NCBI RefSeq assembly: GCF_014647975.1
Contig: NZ_BMQF01000028.1
Span: 1 to 64,000, forward strand
Source of the DNA: Streptomyces fumigatiscleroticus
Lineage (GTDB): Bacteria; Actinomycetota; Actinomycetes; Streptomycetales; Streptomycetaceae
Length of the DNA: 64,000 nt
Direction: 5' to 3'
A program made the position numbers and the translations under genes. Under the pieces are notes generated by a model. That model was not told the origin of the DNA and made no database searches. It saw nothing but the letters and a program-made list of their open reading frames with translations. This document shows positions 24,904-34,352 of this stretch, piece by piece (the stretch's first letter is position 1; the number at the start of each line of letters is the position of its first letter).

Positions 24904-25317
24904 GTGATCGGTGACGGTTTGTCGGACGACGGGGAAGCCGACGCGCGTCTGGGGCGGTTGTGCGCGCGGCTGGCGGAGCGCGCGGGGCCGCTGACCACTG
25001 ATCCGCAGCTTTCCGCGGCGTCCGGGCACGTGCTCGACCTGGTGCGGTCCGGCCGGAACGCGGCAGCCGAACTGGACCACCTCGAGGACCTGCTGCTGCG
25101 CGCCGGTTACATCGGTGGGCTGGGGTCCTCTCGCACGGACGGCGGCCCGGTGTTCGCCATGCTGCCGGGAGCACACGCGGGCGGGCGGCCGGTCCTGGAA
25201 GCCCTGGTGTGTCCCGCCGACAGGTGCCCGCGCGTGGAACTGCCCCAGGGGACCGGGGAGGATCCACCTGAGTGCGCGGTGTGGGGGCGGGCCCTGCGAC
25301 GCGACCGGATCACATGA
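24904..25317 (+). CDS. Small Cys-containing protein, first gene of the CHAT set
   Basis: A 137-residue soluble protein, not assigned to a characterised family. The N-terminal two thirds are helical (ARLGRLCARLAERAG; SGHVLDLVRSGRNAAAELDH). The C-terminal third carries LVCPADRCPRVELP followed by PPECAVWGRALRRD, a three-cysteine pattern that may bind zinc. The GTG at 24904 is chosen for the GGGGG run 7 bases upstream; GTG 24898 is possible. Its stop overlaps the next start (ATGA), so it is translationally coupled to the membrane protein. I infer an adaptor or regulator in a CHAT conflict module. Confidence 0.65.
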   Translation: MIGDGLSDDGEADARLGRLCARLAERAGPLTTDPQLSAASGHVLDLVRSGRNAAAELDHLEDLLLRAGYIGGLGSSRTDGGPVFAMLPGAHAGGRPVLEALVCPADRCPRVELPQGTGEDPPECAVWGRALRRDRIT

Positions 25318-26237
25318 CGACCGGCGTGCTCGGGGCGCTCGGCGGGAAGTTCGCCGAGCGCTGGGCCGCGACACTGGCGCTGCCGGGCCTGCTGTACGTG
25401 GCGGTCGCCGTTCTCGCGTCCGTGCTGGGACAGCGCCCCTGGTACCCCGCTTCGGAGGTACGCCGACGACTCGCGGCGATCGCGGCCGGTTCCGCCGGGC
25501 ACGGCCCGGGAGTCGTTCTGCTGGCGGTCTTCGGGGTGCTGGCCTGCGCCGCGGGCGCCGCGGTCGCGGCGCGCGGGCTCGGGGGCCTGGTGGAACGTGC
25601 GTGGCTGGTGGAGGGCGACCCGGACGCGACCGGTCCGGTCGGGTGGCTCACCCGTCGCCGGCGGGCGCGATACCGGTCGGCGGCGCGAGCGGCGGACAGC
25701 GCGCATCTGGCGGCGGCGCGTGCCCGGCGTTCCGCGGAGACGGAGCGGCGGCAGGCCCTGGTCCGCCGGGCGGAACGTGCCTATGCCGTGCGCAACCGGA
25801 TCTCCTTGCGCGAGCCGTGTCGTCCCACCTGGATCGGCGACCGGCTGGCTGCCGCCGAAGCCCGTGTGCACGAGACCTACGACCTGGATCTCGTGTCGGC
25901 CTGGCCCCGCCTGTGGCTGGTCCTGCCGGACGGTGCCCGTTCGGACCTGGACCGGGCGCGAGCCGCCTTCTCCGCGGCGGCCCAGCTGGTCGCATGGGCC
26001 GCTGGTTACGCCGTACTGGCCGTGTGGTGGTGGCCCGCGGCGGTGATCGGCTGTGCGGTCGGTGTCGCGGGATGGCTGCGCGGCCGGGCGGCCACGGAGG
26101 TGCTCGCCCTGCTGGTCGAGTCCGTGGTGGACGTCCACGGCGCCGAACTGGCGCGGGCCCTGGGCTTCGAGTGCCCGCAGCGGCTGACCCGCGCGGTGGG
26201 CGAACAGGTCACGAAGGCGCTGCGGAAGAACACCTGA
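25314..26237 (+). CDS. Membrane protein of the CHAT set
   Basis: 307 residues. Membrane segments are visible at about 18-37 (LALPGLLYVAVAVLASVLG), 75-98 (VVLLAVFGVLACAAGAAVAA) and 225-260 (LVAWAAGYAVLAVWWWPAAV, then IGCAVGVAG). Between the second and third lies a 120-residue cytoplasmic region rich in Arg/Ala (RRRARYRSAARAADSAHLAA), probably coiled. I know no characterised homologue. It starts within the stop of the upstream gene and ends 12 bases before the CHAT gene, so the three form one operon. It could anchor the system at the membrane or be the target of CHAT cleavage. Confidence 0.7.
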   Translation: MTTGVLGALGGKFAERWAATLALPGLLYVAVAVLASVLGQRPWYPASEVRRRLAAIAAGSAGHGPGVVLLAVFGVLACAAGAAVAARGLGGLVERAWLVEGDPDATGPVGWLTRRRRARYRSAARAADSAHLAAARARRSAETERRQALVRRAERAYAVRNRISLREPCRPTWIGDRLAAAEARVHETYDLDLVSAWPRLWLVLPDGARSDLDRARAAFSAAAQLVAWAAGYAVLAVWWWPAAVIGCAVGVAGWLRGRAATEVLALLVESVVDVHGAELARALGFECPQRLTRAVGEQVTKALRKNT

Positions 26238-26249
26238 GGGGGAGCGGTC

Positions 26250-29200
26250 ATGACGGACGGTGGTCAGGACGGCTGGACCGAGGAGCGCGACCGCCTTGTG
26301 GCCCGGGTGAGCGAACGGGTGCGGCGGTGCCAGGAGACCCGTGATCCGGGTCCGGTCCTGGATCCGGAGGCGCGTGAGGAGACCGACCGTCTGGTCCGGC
26401 TCCTGCGCGGGCGCCAGGACCCGGAGGCCGCGTACTGGACGGGCATGCTGAGTTTCCGGCGCTTCGTGCACCTGCCGTTCGGCGTCGACGCCATGCGGGA
26501 GCTGCGCATCGCCGGCCTGCACCTGCTGCCGCTCACGGTGACCCACCCGGGGATGGTGCCCGACGTCGTACGCGAGACGGTGGAACGTATCGGCGCAGAC
26601 GCGGCCGGGTGGAACGACTTCGCCGTCGAGCTGCTGGACCAGTACTCCGCGACCGGCGATCCCCTCTACCTGGACTGTGCCGTCGACAACCTGCTCCACG
26701 CGGCCGTCGAGCGCAGCGGAATGCCGGAGGAGGGACCGTACCGGCGCAATCTGCTGATGGCGCTGCACCTGCGGTACCGGCGGTCGGGCGATCCGCAGGA
26801 TCTGGGGCTGCTGGTCGCGACGGGCCGCAAGGCGGTCGGTCTGACCCCCCGCGACGAACCGCAGCGCGGCACCGTGCTGTCCATCACGGCCGACGCGCTG
26901 ACGGAGACCGCCGAACGGACGCGCGATCTCTCCGCCCTCGACGAGGCCGTCACCTACTTCGACGAGGCCGTGGCCACCGTCCCCGCCTCCGACTCCAACC
27001 GCTGGGCCGCCCTGGCGGGCCTGAGCAAGGCCTGCCACCTGCGGTACGAGATCGACGGACGGCCTGCCGCCCTCCGCGCGGCGGTCGAGGCCGGGCGTGC
27101 CGCCGTGCAGGCCGCGCCCGACCACGACCCCGGCCGCCGCTCCACCGCGCTCGGCACGCTGGGCCTCGCCCTCTTCGACCTCTTCAAGAACAGGAACCGC
27201 TGGACCGACCTGGACGAGGCCCTCATGGTGCTGCGCCGTGCGCTGCGCGAGGCGCCCGAGGACTCCGACCAGCGCATGGGCCTGATCGTCAACCTGGCGG
27301 CGGCGCTCATGGCCGACTTCCAGCGCAGCGCCGACTCCACCGTGCTGGAGGAGGCGATCGCCCTGCACCGTCAGGCGATGGCGAGTGCGCCGCCCGGTCA
27401 GGACATCTACGCGGTCGTCCGGACCGACCTGGCCGTCGCTCTGCTGGCCCAGGCCCACTACCGGGGACATGCCCCGGCACTGGTGGAGGAAGCCGTCGGC
27501 CTGGCCCGCGACGCCGCCGGTCTTCTGGAGCCGGGAACCCCGCGGTGGCCCGCCGCGCGAGGCGCCCTCGCACACATCCTGTACACATGGTTCCGGTACA
27601 CGGCCCGGCCGGAAACCCTGGACGAGTCACTGGCGCTGCACCGGGAGGTCCTCGCCGCGACCTCCTCGGACAGTGCCGAGCGCGCCGACAGGCTGGTCCA
27701 GTACGGCTACGCCCTCGTGGCCCGCCACGACAGCACGGGCGACTCCGAGGCGCTGGCCGAGGCCATGCACGTCACCCGTGAGGCACTGGACCTCACCCCG
27801 CCCGGCCACGCCGACCGGGCCCACCGCATGGTGGTGCTCGCCGGCATCCTCGACGCCATCGCCCGGCGCACCGACACGGCGGAACCGCTGGAGGAGGCGG
27901 TCGGCCTGTACCGCCGGGCGGTGGAACTCACCCCGGAACGGCACACGGAACGGGCCAGCAGGCTCGAGAGCCTGGCGGGCGCATTGCAGGAGCTCTTCCG
28001 GCGCACGGGCGACGAGGCCGCGCTCGACGAGGCGATCGGCCTCTACCGGCAGGCCGTCGACCTGATCCGGGACATCGGTCACGTCGAGGACGCCTACCTG
28101 GGGGTCTACCGCAACAACCTGGCCGTGGCCCTGAGGCTGCGCTGGGAACGGACGGGCGACCCGGCCGATCTCGACGAGGCGGTGACCCTGCTGCGGCAGG
28201 CGGCGACCGCGGTACCCAAAGGCCGGCGCTCACGGGCCTCACGGCTGAGCAACCTGGCCTTCGCGCTGCTCAGAAGGGCCGACGCCCACGGAGACGACGC
28301 GGCCCGGGAGGAAGCGCGGCAGGCGTACCGGGAGGCCGCACTGACCATCGCCTCGCCGCCCCTGGACCGAGTGGAGGACGCGCGACACTGGGGGGCGCTG
28401 CTGGCCGCCGACGGCCGGTGGGCCGAGGCCCGTGAGGCCTTCACGCTCGCCGTGGAACTCCTGCCGATGGTCGCCCCGCGCTCTCTGGCGCGGCACGACC
28501 AGGAGTACGGACTGTCCCGGCACATGGGCCTGGCCGCCGACGCGGCCGCGTGCGCCCTGCGGACCGGGGATGCGGTGGGCGCGCTGCGGATCCTGGAACA
28601 GGGACGCGGAGTGCTGTTCGCCCAGACGATCGACAGCGGCGGCGATCTGGCGGCACTGCGCGAGCGGCACCCCGGTCTCGCCGCGGAGTTCGACCGGCTC
28701 ACCGTGGAGTTGCAGAGCAGCGAAGCCGACGAGGAGACCCCGCTGTCGTACCCCGCCGCGCGTGCCACCGGAACGACCCGCGTGATCCGGGCGACCGGGG
28801 TCCCGCGGGCGTCCGGGGAGACGACGAGGGCCTGGGACGACCTGCTCGGCCGTATCCGGGCGCTGCCCGGCTTCGGCGGCTTCCTCGGCTCACCGGACGT
28901 CGGGGCGCTGTTGCGGGCCGCCGCGGAGGGACCGGTCGTCGTCGTCAACGTCAGCGAGTACCGCTCCGACGCTCTGCTCGTCACTCCGCAGGGCGTCGAC
29001 ACGGTCCCGCTGCCCGGCGTCACCCCGCAGACGGTCGACGAGCAGGTCGAACGGCTCGACGGGGCAGTCGTCGGACGGACCGCCGTGGGAGTGGACGAGC
29101 GGGCCGCCCAGGCCAGGGCCCACAGCGTGCTGGGCTGGCTCTGGGACGCCGTCACCGAACCGGTACTGGACCGGCTGGAAGCGCTCGGAGTCCTCAGGAC

Positions 29201-30020
29201 GCAGTCGGACGGCCCGGACACGGACGCGGCGCCGACCAGGGTCTGGTGGTCGCCGACCGGACAGCTCACCTTCCTCCCGCTGCACGCTGCCGGGCACCAC
29301 GACGGTGCGGGCCGGGACGGCGCCCGCCCCCGCACCGTCCTCGACCGGGTGGTGTCCTCCTACACGCCCACCATCCGGGCGCTCGTCCATGCCCGCGGCC
29401 GGACCACGGCCCCGCCCGCCGAGGGCGGTCTTCTCGTCGTCGCCATGCCCCGTACGCCCGGAGCACGCCCCCTGCCCGGCGCGGAACGGGAGACCGAGTA
29501 CCTGCGCGCCCAGCGGCCGACGGTGCTCAGCGGGACGGCGGCGACCTCGGCGGCCGTGCGTGCGGCGCTGGCCCGGCACCGCAGTGCGCACTTCGCCTGC
29601 CACGCCGTCAGCGACCCGGCCGACCCCTCGCGCGGCAGGCTGCTGCTCCACGACCACACCGACGACCCGCTGACCGTCCACGACATCTCCGGGCTGGCAC
29701 TGAGCGGTTGCCGTCTGGCCTTCCTGTCGGCCTGTGACACCGCGCGGAACGCCGTACGGCTGGCCGACGAGGCGATCCACATCACCAGCGCCTTCCAACT
29801 GGCCGGCTTCCCCGAGGTGATCGGCACCCTGTGGCCGATCAACGACGCCTTCGCGGCCCGCCTCGCGGTCGGCTTCTACGCTGCGATGGGACCGGCCGGG
29901 CACGGTGCGGCTCACCCCTCGCACGCGGCGCTCGCGCTGCACCGGTCGCTGCGCGCCGCCCGCGACGCCTACCGGGCCGCTCCGGCCCTGTGGGCGGCCT
30001 ACCTGCACACCGGCGCCTGA
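26250..30020 (+). CDS. TPR-CHAT caspase-like protease
   Basis: A 1256-residue protein. After an N-terminal region come tetratricopeptide-like repeats from about 100 to 800, with recurring blocks such as SALDEAVTYFDEAVATVPA, LEEAIALHRQAMASAPPGQ, LEEAVGLYRRAVELTPE and LDEAIGLYRQAVDL. The C-terminal 350 residues are a CHAT protease: the catalytic histidine is in AHFACHAV (H1118) and the cysteine in FLSACDTA (C1162), followed by SAFQLAGFPEVIGTLWPIND. CHAT domains are caspase/separase relatives used in biological conflict and programmed death. The repeats probably sense a trigger. The ATG at 26250 follows GAGGGGGAGC. Confidence 0.9.
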   Translation: MTDGGQDGWTEERDRLVARVSERVRRCQETRDPGPVLDPEAREETDRLVRLLRGRQDPEAAYWTGMLSFRRFVHLPFGVDAMRELRIAGLHLLPLTVTHPGMVPDVVRETVERIGADAAGWNDFAVELLDQYSATGDPLYLDCAVDNLLHAAVERSGMPEEGPYRRNLLMALHLRYRRSGDPQDLGLLVATGRKAVGLTPRDEPQRGTVLSITADALTETAERTRDLSALDEAVTYFDEAVATVPASDSNRWAALAGLSKACHLRYEIDGRPAALRAAVEAGRAAVQAAPDHDPGRRSTALGTLGLALFDLFKNRNRWTDLDEALMVLRRALREAPEDSDQRMGLIVNLAAALMADFQRSADSTVLEEAIALHRQAMASAPPGQDIYAVVRTDLAVALLAQAHYRGHAPALVEEAVGLARDAAGLLEPGTPRWPAARGALAHILYTWFRYTARPETLDESLALHREVLAATSSDSAERADRLVQYGYALVARHDSTGDSEALAEAMHVTREALDLTPPGHADRAHRMVVLAGILDAIARRTDTAEPLEEAVGLYRRAVELTPERHTERASRLESLAGALQELFRRTGDEAALDEAIGLYRQAVDLIRDIGHVEDAYLGVYRNNLAVALRLRWERTGDPADLDEAVTLLRQAATAVPKGRRSRASRLSNLAFALLRRADAHGDDAAREEARQAYREAALTIASPPLDRVEDARHWGALLAADGRWAEAREAFTLAVELLPMVAPRSLARHDQEYGLSRHMGLAADAAACALRTGDAVGALRILEQGRGVLFAQTIDSGGDLAALRERHPGLAAEFDRLTVELQSSEADEETPLSYPAARATGTTRVIRATGVPRASGETTRAWDDLLGRIRALPGFGGFLGSPDVGALLRAAAEGPVVVVNVSEYRSDALLVTPQGVDTVPLPGVTPQTVDEQVERLDGAVVGRTAVGVDERAAQARAHSVLGWLWDAVTEPVLDRLEALGVLRTQSDGPDTDAAPTRVWWSPTGQLTFLPLHAAGHHDGAGRDGARPRTVLDRVVSSYTPTIRALVHARGRTTAPPAEGGLLVVAMPRTPGARPLPGAERETEYLRAQRPTVLSGTAATSAAVRAALARHRSAHFACHAVSDPADPSRGRLLLHDHTDDPLTVHDISGLALSGCRLAFLSACDTARNAVRLADEAIHITSAFQLAGFPEVIGTLWPINDAFAARLAVGFYAAMGPAGHGAAHPSHAALALHRSLRAARDAYRAAPALWAAYLHTGA

Positions 30021-30512
30021 TGGTGCCGGTCGCCTGCCGCGAAGACAGCCGTCGGTGAGGCGGGTGGGAACCGTGCAACTCGGCGCCGGGCCCCGCTGAC
30101 CTGGCACAGGCCGGGACCGCCGGCTTCTGGCGAATCCCTCGCGCACCCGCGGGAAGTTCCTGGGCTCCGCCCCGGCGCGGTGACCGCCGTCGCTCGCCCG
30201 TCACGGTTCCGTGCCCCGCGAGCCGGTCGGCCACCCGGAAGGCCGGGCGGTGCTGCTGGTCAGCTGCACCAGCGTGCACCCAGGCGGTGACCACGACTCC
30301 GGGCAGGCCCTCAGGCGTGCTCTGCCCACGGCAGAATCGGCGGCCGGCCTGGCTCCTTGACACGGCAGAACAGCGCATCACGGGAACCTGCGACGCGGTG
30401 GGCCCGGTCGTGCCCTTCGCCGAGTGGATCGAGCTGTCCCGCAGCGTAGTCTCGCCGCTGCCCTCCGGTGAGGGTGACGGCGCCGAAAGAGCAGTAGGCA
30501 CTCCCGCTGAGG
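30021..30512. other. Convergent gap between two conflict-type gene sets
   Basis: About 490 bases between the CHAT gene and the end of the WD40-nSTAND gene. No coding frame, transposase relic or strong hairpin was recognised. Confidence 0.5.
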
Positions 30513-33500
30513 TCAGGGCGTGCACGGTGGGTGGTAGGGGAGCTGGGGAAGGTAGACGTGCCACTCCTGTTCGCGGAGCGCGCCGTGTGTCGTCGCGCAG
30601 ATGTGCTCTTCCGCCTGCCGTGCGGTGAGATCCCACAATCGGACGGTGTAGTCGTAACCGACGCTGGCCAGGGAGTGTCCGTCCGGGCTGAAGGCCACCG
30701 CGGTGACGCTGTTGGTGTGCGAGGTGAGGGGGTCCCCGATCGGGTGCGGGTGTTCCGGGTCGGCGAGGTTCCACAGACGGACCGTGCGATCTGCGGAGGC
30801 GCTGGCCAGCGTACGCCTGTCGGCATGGAAGGCGACGGAGAAGACGACGTCCTCATGTCCGGTCAGAGGTCGTCCGATCGCTGAGGGACGTGCGGTGTCG
30901 GCGACGTTCCAGAGGCGGATGGTGTGGTCGGTGCTGCCGCTGGCCAGCATCCGTCCGTCGGGGCTGAAGGCTACGGCCAGCACGTTGGCCGTGTGGCCGG
31001 TGAGGGGTTCACCGACAGGGTGGGCCCGGCCGGGCTGTGTGACGTCCCAGAGCCGGGCCGTGGCATCGGTGCTGCCGCTGGCGAGGGTGTGTCCGTCGGG
31101 GCTGAACGCGACGGAGGTGACCACGTCGGTGTGTCCGGTGAGGGGATCGCCGGCGGCGGTGGGCCTGGCGGGATCCGTGGTGTCCCACATCCGGATCGTG
31201 TGATCGGTGCTGCCGCTGGCGAGGGTGTGTCCGTCGGGGCTGAACGCGACGGAGGTGACCACGTCGGTGTGTCCGGTGAGGGGATCGCCGACGGCGATGG
31301 GCCTGGCGGGGTCGGCGACGTTCCAGAGCCGAACGGTGTGATCGGCGCAGGCTCCGGCGAGGAGGCTCCCGTCACGGCTGAACGCCACGCCGTAGAACGG
31401 CCCGCCGCCGGAGAGCACGTGAGGCAGCGCGACGGGGCGTGCGGTGTCGGAGACATCCCACAGGCGGACCGTGTGATCGAGGCTCCCCGTGGCCAGAACG
31501 CGCCCGTTGGGGCCGAAGGCCGCAGACGTGATCGAGTCGGTGTGCCCCACCAGTTCGGTGGAGGGGAGATGCCACAGCCGAACGCCGTGATCAGCGCTGC
31601 CGGTGGCCAAGGAACCGCCGTCAGGGCTGAACGCCAACGTCAGGACGACGCCGCTCTGGCTGGTCATGGGCGTCCCGATGGGAGCCGGCCGGCTCGGCTC
31701 GGCGACATTCCACAGCCGGACGGTGCTGTCGTATCCCGCGCTGGCGAGGGTGTTTCCCGTGCGGTCGAACGCCAGGGAGGAAACGATGTTGGTGTGGGCG
31801 GACATCGGCCGGCCGATGGCCTTGGGTCGCTGCGCGGACACGTCCCAGAGGCGAATCGTGTTGTCGGTGCTGCCACTGGCGAGTGTGTGTCCATCCGGGC
31901 TGAACGCGACGGAGGTGACGGTCCGAGTGTGGCCGGTGAGGGAAGTGCCGGCCACAGCCGAGCGCTCCGAGGACGATACGTGCCAAAGACGGATCGTCCT
32001 GTCCGCGCTGCCGCTGGCCAGGGTGTGGCCGTCGTCGCTGAATGTCACGGACATGACCGTGCCGGTGTGTCCGGTGAGTGGCTTTCCGACGGGCGCCGTG
32101 CGGGCCGGATCGGTGGTGTTCCACAGGCGGATGGTCCGGTCGACGCTTCCGCTGGCCAGGAGGGAACCGCCAGGACTGAAGGCCACGGACTCCACGAAGC
32201 CGGTGTGTCCGGTGAGCGGCTGTCCGACGGGCGCCGTGCGGGCGGGATCCGTGGTGTTCCACAGGCGGATGGTCCGGTCGACGCTGCCGCTCGCCAGGGT
32301 GTGGCCGTCGGAGGAGAACGCGAGGGAGGTCACGCTGTCGGTGTGACCAGTCAGGGGAGCACCGATCGCCCTGGGCCGGGTGGAGTCCGCGGTGTTCCAG
32401 AGACGGACTGTCCCGTCACGGCCGCCACTCGCCAGAGTCCGTCCGTCCGGAGCGAAGGCCACGGCCAGCACATTGTCCGTGTGACCTGTCAGGAGGCTCG
32501 ACAAAGGGGTGTTCTCATAGGACAGCAGGCGCGTGTAGCCACGGTCCGACTTCCGCATGCGGTAGGCAGTGAGGGCGAGTTGAGCCGCAAGCGAGGGGTT
32601 CAGGCTCTGCAACCGGTCGGCGTGGGTCGTGACCTGGTGGAAGATGGCGGTGTCGCGTTCGGAACGTGCTGCGGATCGTTGCTGGAACGCCACGACGGCG
32701 GCTCCGGTGGCCAGCAGGGCCAGGACGGTGAGGACGACCATCGCAGAGCGCCGGGCCAGGACTGCGCGCCGCGCGGCACGGGACGAGGCGGCCAGGAACG
32801 CGAGGGCGGTATCGCCGGCCTGGGTCTCGTGCGCGGTGTCGAGCCAGGTACGTGCCGCTTCCAGACGGCTTCCCCGGTACAGGAGGCTGCCGTCCTGGCG
32901 GCTGCCGGCCCATACCGCAGCCGCTTCCTCAAGGTCTTGCCGTACCAGGTGTCCGGCGCGGTCGGCTTGTATCCAGTGCTGGAGGCGAGGCCAGGCGGTG
33001 AGGAGCGCGTCGTGGGTGATCTCGACGACGTCCAGTTCGGCGGTGAGCAGCCGGTTCCGGGTGAACGCGGTCAGCACGGCCTGCGCTGCTTCGGGATCGC
33101 CGCTCTCGTGGATCAGATGCGTGGAAGTGGACCGGCGACGGGTGTCGTTGAAACCATCACCGATTTTGAGCAGCCTCAGGAACAGTGTGCGCGCCAGGCG
33201 CTGTTCGGACGTGTCGAGGCTCGTGAAGGTGCGTTCCGCGGTCGTGGCGATGGCCTGGCGTATCCCTCCGGTCGTGCGGTAGCCCTCCACGGTCAGGGTG
33301 CTGCCGTGTCGCTGTAGCCAAGTGGCCCTCAGCGCATGGGCCAGCAGCGGCAGTCGTCCGGCCTCGTACCGGTCCGTGCGTGCGACAGCCGTGTCCGCCG
33401 CGGTGCCTGTCGGACCAGGAAGCGGATCAGCGCCGAGGTCGTGAAGGAGCACGTCGACCAGTCCTGCTTCGAGGTCAAGCCCCGCCGCTCGTGCCGGGTA

Positions 33501-34352
33501 GAGGATCGCCTCGCGGAGTTCGGCCTCCGCCATGGCGCCCACCAGAACCTGGCCGTCCAGCAGGGCCGTTCGCAACGGGGGGCTGTTGGCACAGAACGTG
33601 TAGAAGTCTGATCGCAGTCCGCACACGACCAACCCCATGGGGCCGTCCGCGCCCTGGCCGGCCGAGGCCACTGCGGCGAGGATGTCGAGGAAGTTCTGGC
33701 GCTCGTGCGCGTCGGTGCAGAGGACGAACAGCTCTTCCATCTGATCAACGACCACCATCAGCCGTGTCTCTGCCTGCCGGCTCCCGGCCTGCGCTCGCAG
33801 TGATGCCCGCAGCATCGCTGCACAGGCCCTCGGCCCGTCGGCCACTGCCTCGGCGGCCCGCTCCGCTTCTGTCCCGGTGGCCTCCGCCAGGTGCCTGCTC
33901 AGGGCCGACAGCGGGTGGGCAGTGGGGGTGAAGCGGACGCAGGGCCAAGCCTCCGACCCCACAAGGGCGCCACGGGCCAGTGCGGGCAGGAGGCCGGCTC
34001 GTAGGAGTGACGACTTCCCCGCGCCCGAGGGGGCGACCACCATGAGGATGCCGCCTGTCCGCTGACGCTCGTCGAGGCGCATCAGCAGCTCTGCGGTGAG
34101 AGCGTCCCGCCCGAAGAACCACTGGGCCTGATGGGCGTCGAACGCTGCCAGGCCCGGGTAGGGGCAGTCGCCGGGTGCGGTGCCCGGCTCCGCACGACGT
34201 GCCCTGCGCACACCGTCCTCGTAGTGCAGATGCAGGTCGCGTTCCGAGAGGAAGAGATCCCTGCGGGCCTGGTAGATGCGGGCGTGATCGGCCGCCTGCG
34301 CCTGCCACCACGGCTCGTCCGGGCCTGGCGGGGGATCGCCGGGGGCGCTCAT
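30513..34352 (-). CDS. nSTAND NTPase with transmembrane segment and 14 WD40 repeats
   Basis: 1279 residues. The N-terminus (24-46) carries ARIYQARRDLFLSERD, a motif shared with the end of the adjacent 138-residue protein. The nSTAND1 domain follows: PYPGLAAFDAHQAQWFFGRD at 64-83, Walker A APSGAGKSS at 107-115, Walker B LMVVVDQMEEL with D203, and ITHDALLTAWPRL near 445. A single hydrophobic segment (537-556, AMVVLTVLALLATGAAVVAF) precedes 14 WD40 blades of 46 residues (about 620-1245), each close to LTGHTDVVTSVAFSPDGHTL. Fourteen blades make two seven-bladed propellers. STAND proteins are ligand-triggered NTPase switches. The start overlaps the upstream stop (ATGA). Confidence 0.92.
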   Translation of the reverse strand: MSAPGDPPPGPDEPWWQAQAADHARIYQARRDLFLSERDLHLHYEDGVRRARRAEPGTAPGDCPYPGLAAFDAHQAQWFFGRDALTAELLMRLDERQRTGGILMVVAPSGAGKSSLLRAGLLPALARGALVGSEAWPCVRFTPTAHPLSALSRHLAEATGTEAERAAEAVADGPRACAAMLRASLRAQAGSRQAETRLMVVVDQMEELFVLCTDAHERQNFLDILAAVASAGQGADGPMGLVVCGLRSDFYTFCANSPPLRTALLDGQVLVGAMAEAELREAILYPARAAGLDLEAGLVDVLLHDLGADPLPGPTGTAADTAVARTDRYEAGRLPLLAHALRATWLQRHGSTLTVEGYRTTGGIRQAIATTAERTFTSLDTSEQRLARTLFLRLLKIGDGFNDTRRRSTSTHLIHESGDPEAAQAVLTAFTRNRLLTAELDVVEITHDALLTAWPRLQHWIQADRAGHLVRQDLEEAAAVWAGSRQDGSLLYRGSRLEAARTWLDTAHETQAGDTALAFLAASSRAARRAVLARRSAMVVLTVLALLATGAAVVAFQQRSAARSERDTAIFHQVTTHADRLQSLNPSLAAQLALTAYRMRKSDRGYTRLLSYENTPLSSLLTGHTDNVLAVAFAPDGRTLASGGRDGTVRLWNTADSTRPRAIGAPLTGHTDSVTSLAFSSDGHTLASGSVDRTIRLWNTTDPARTAPVGQPLTGHTGFVESVAFSPGGSLLASGSVDRTIRLWNTTDPARTAPVGKPLTGHTGTVMSVTFSDDGHTLASGSADRTIRLWHVSSSERSAVAGTSLTGHTRTVTSVAFSPDGHTLASGSTDNTIRLWDVSAQRPKAIGRPMSAHTNIVSSLAFDRTGNTLASAGYDSTVRLWNVAEPSRPAPIGTPMTSQSGVVLTLAFSPDGGSLATGSADHGVRLWHLPSTELVGHTDSITSAAFGPNGRVLATGSLDHTVRLWDVSDTARPVALPHVLSGGGPFYGVAFSRDGSLLAGACADHTVRLWNVADPARPIAVGDPLTGHTDVVTSVAFSPDGHTLASGSTDHTIRMWDTTDPARPTAAGDPLTGHTDVVTSVAFSPDGHTLASGSTDATARLWDVTQPGRAHPVGEPLTGHTANVLAVAFSPDGRMLASGSTDHTIRLWNVADTARPSAIGRPLTGHEDVVFSVAFHADRRTLASASADRTVRLWNLADPEHPHPIGDPLTSHTNSVTAVAFSPDGHSLASVGYDYTVRLWDLTARQAEEHICATTHGALREQEWHVYLPQLPYHPPCTP
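30600..32495 (-). repeat. Tandem WD40-coding repeats, mostly 138-base period
   Basis: Fourteen consecutive units encode the WD40 blades. Several neighbours are almost identical in DNA: the blocks at 31120-31154 and 31258-31292 match over more than 30 bases exactly one 138-base period apart. This indicates recent duplication or gene conversion. Confidence 0.85.

Noticed and set aside
25107..27575. An 822-residue minus-strand frame opposite the CHAT gene
   Set aside because: Composition (Gly/Gln/His/Arg/Val runs) and lack of any motif mark it as the antisense shadow of the TPR region.
30924..33317. A 797-residue + strand frame with repeated GVSVGAERDG-like units
   Set aside because: The repeats are the antisense of the WD40 units; the minus strand gives the real protein.
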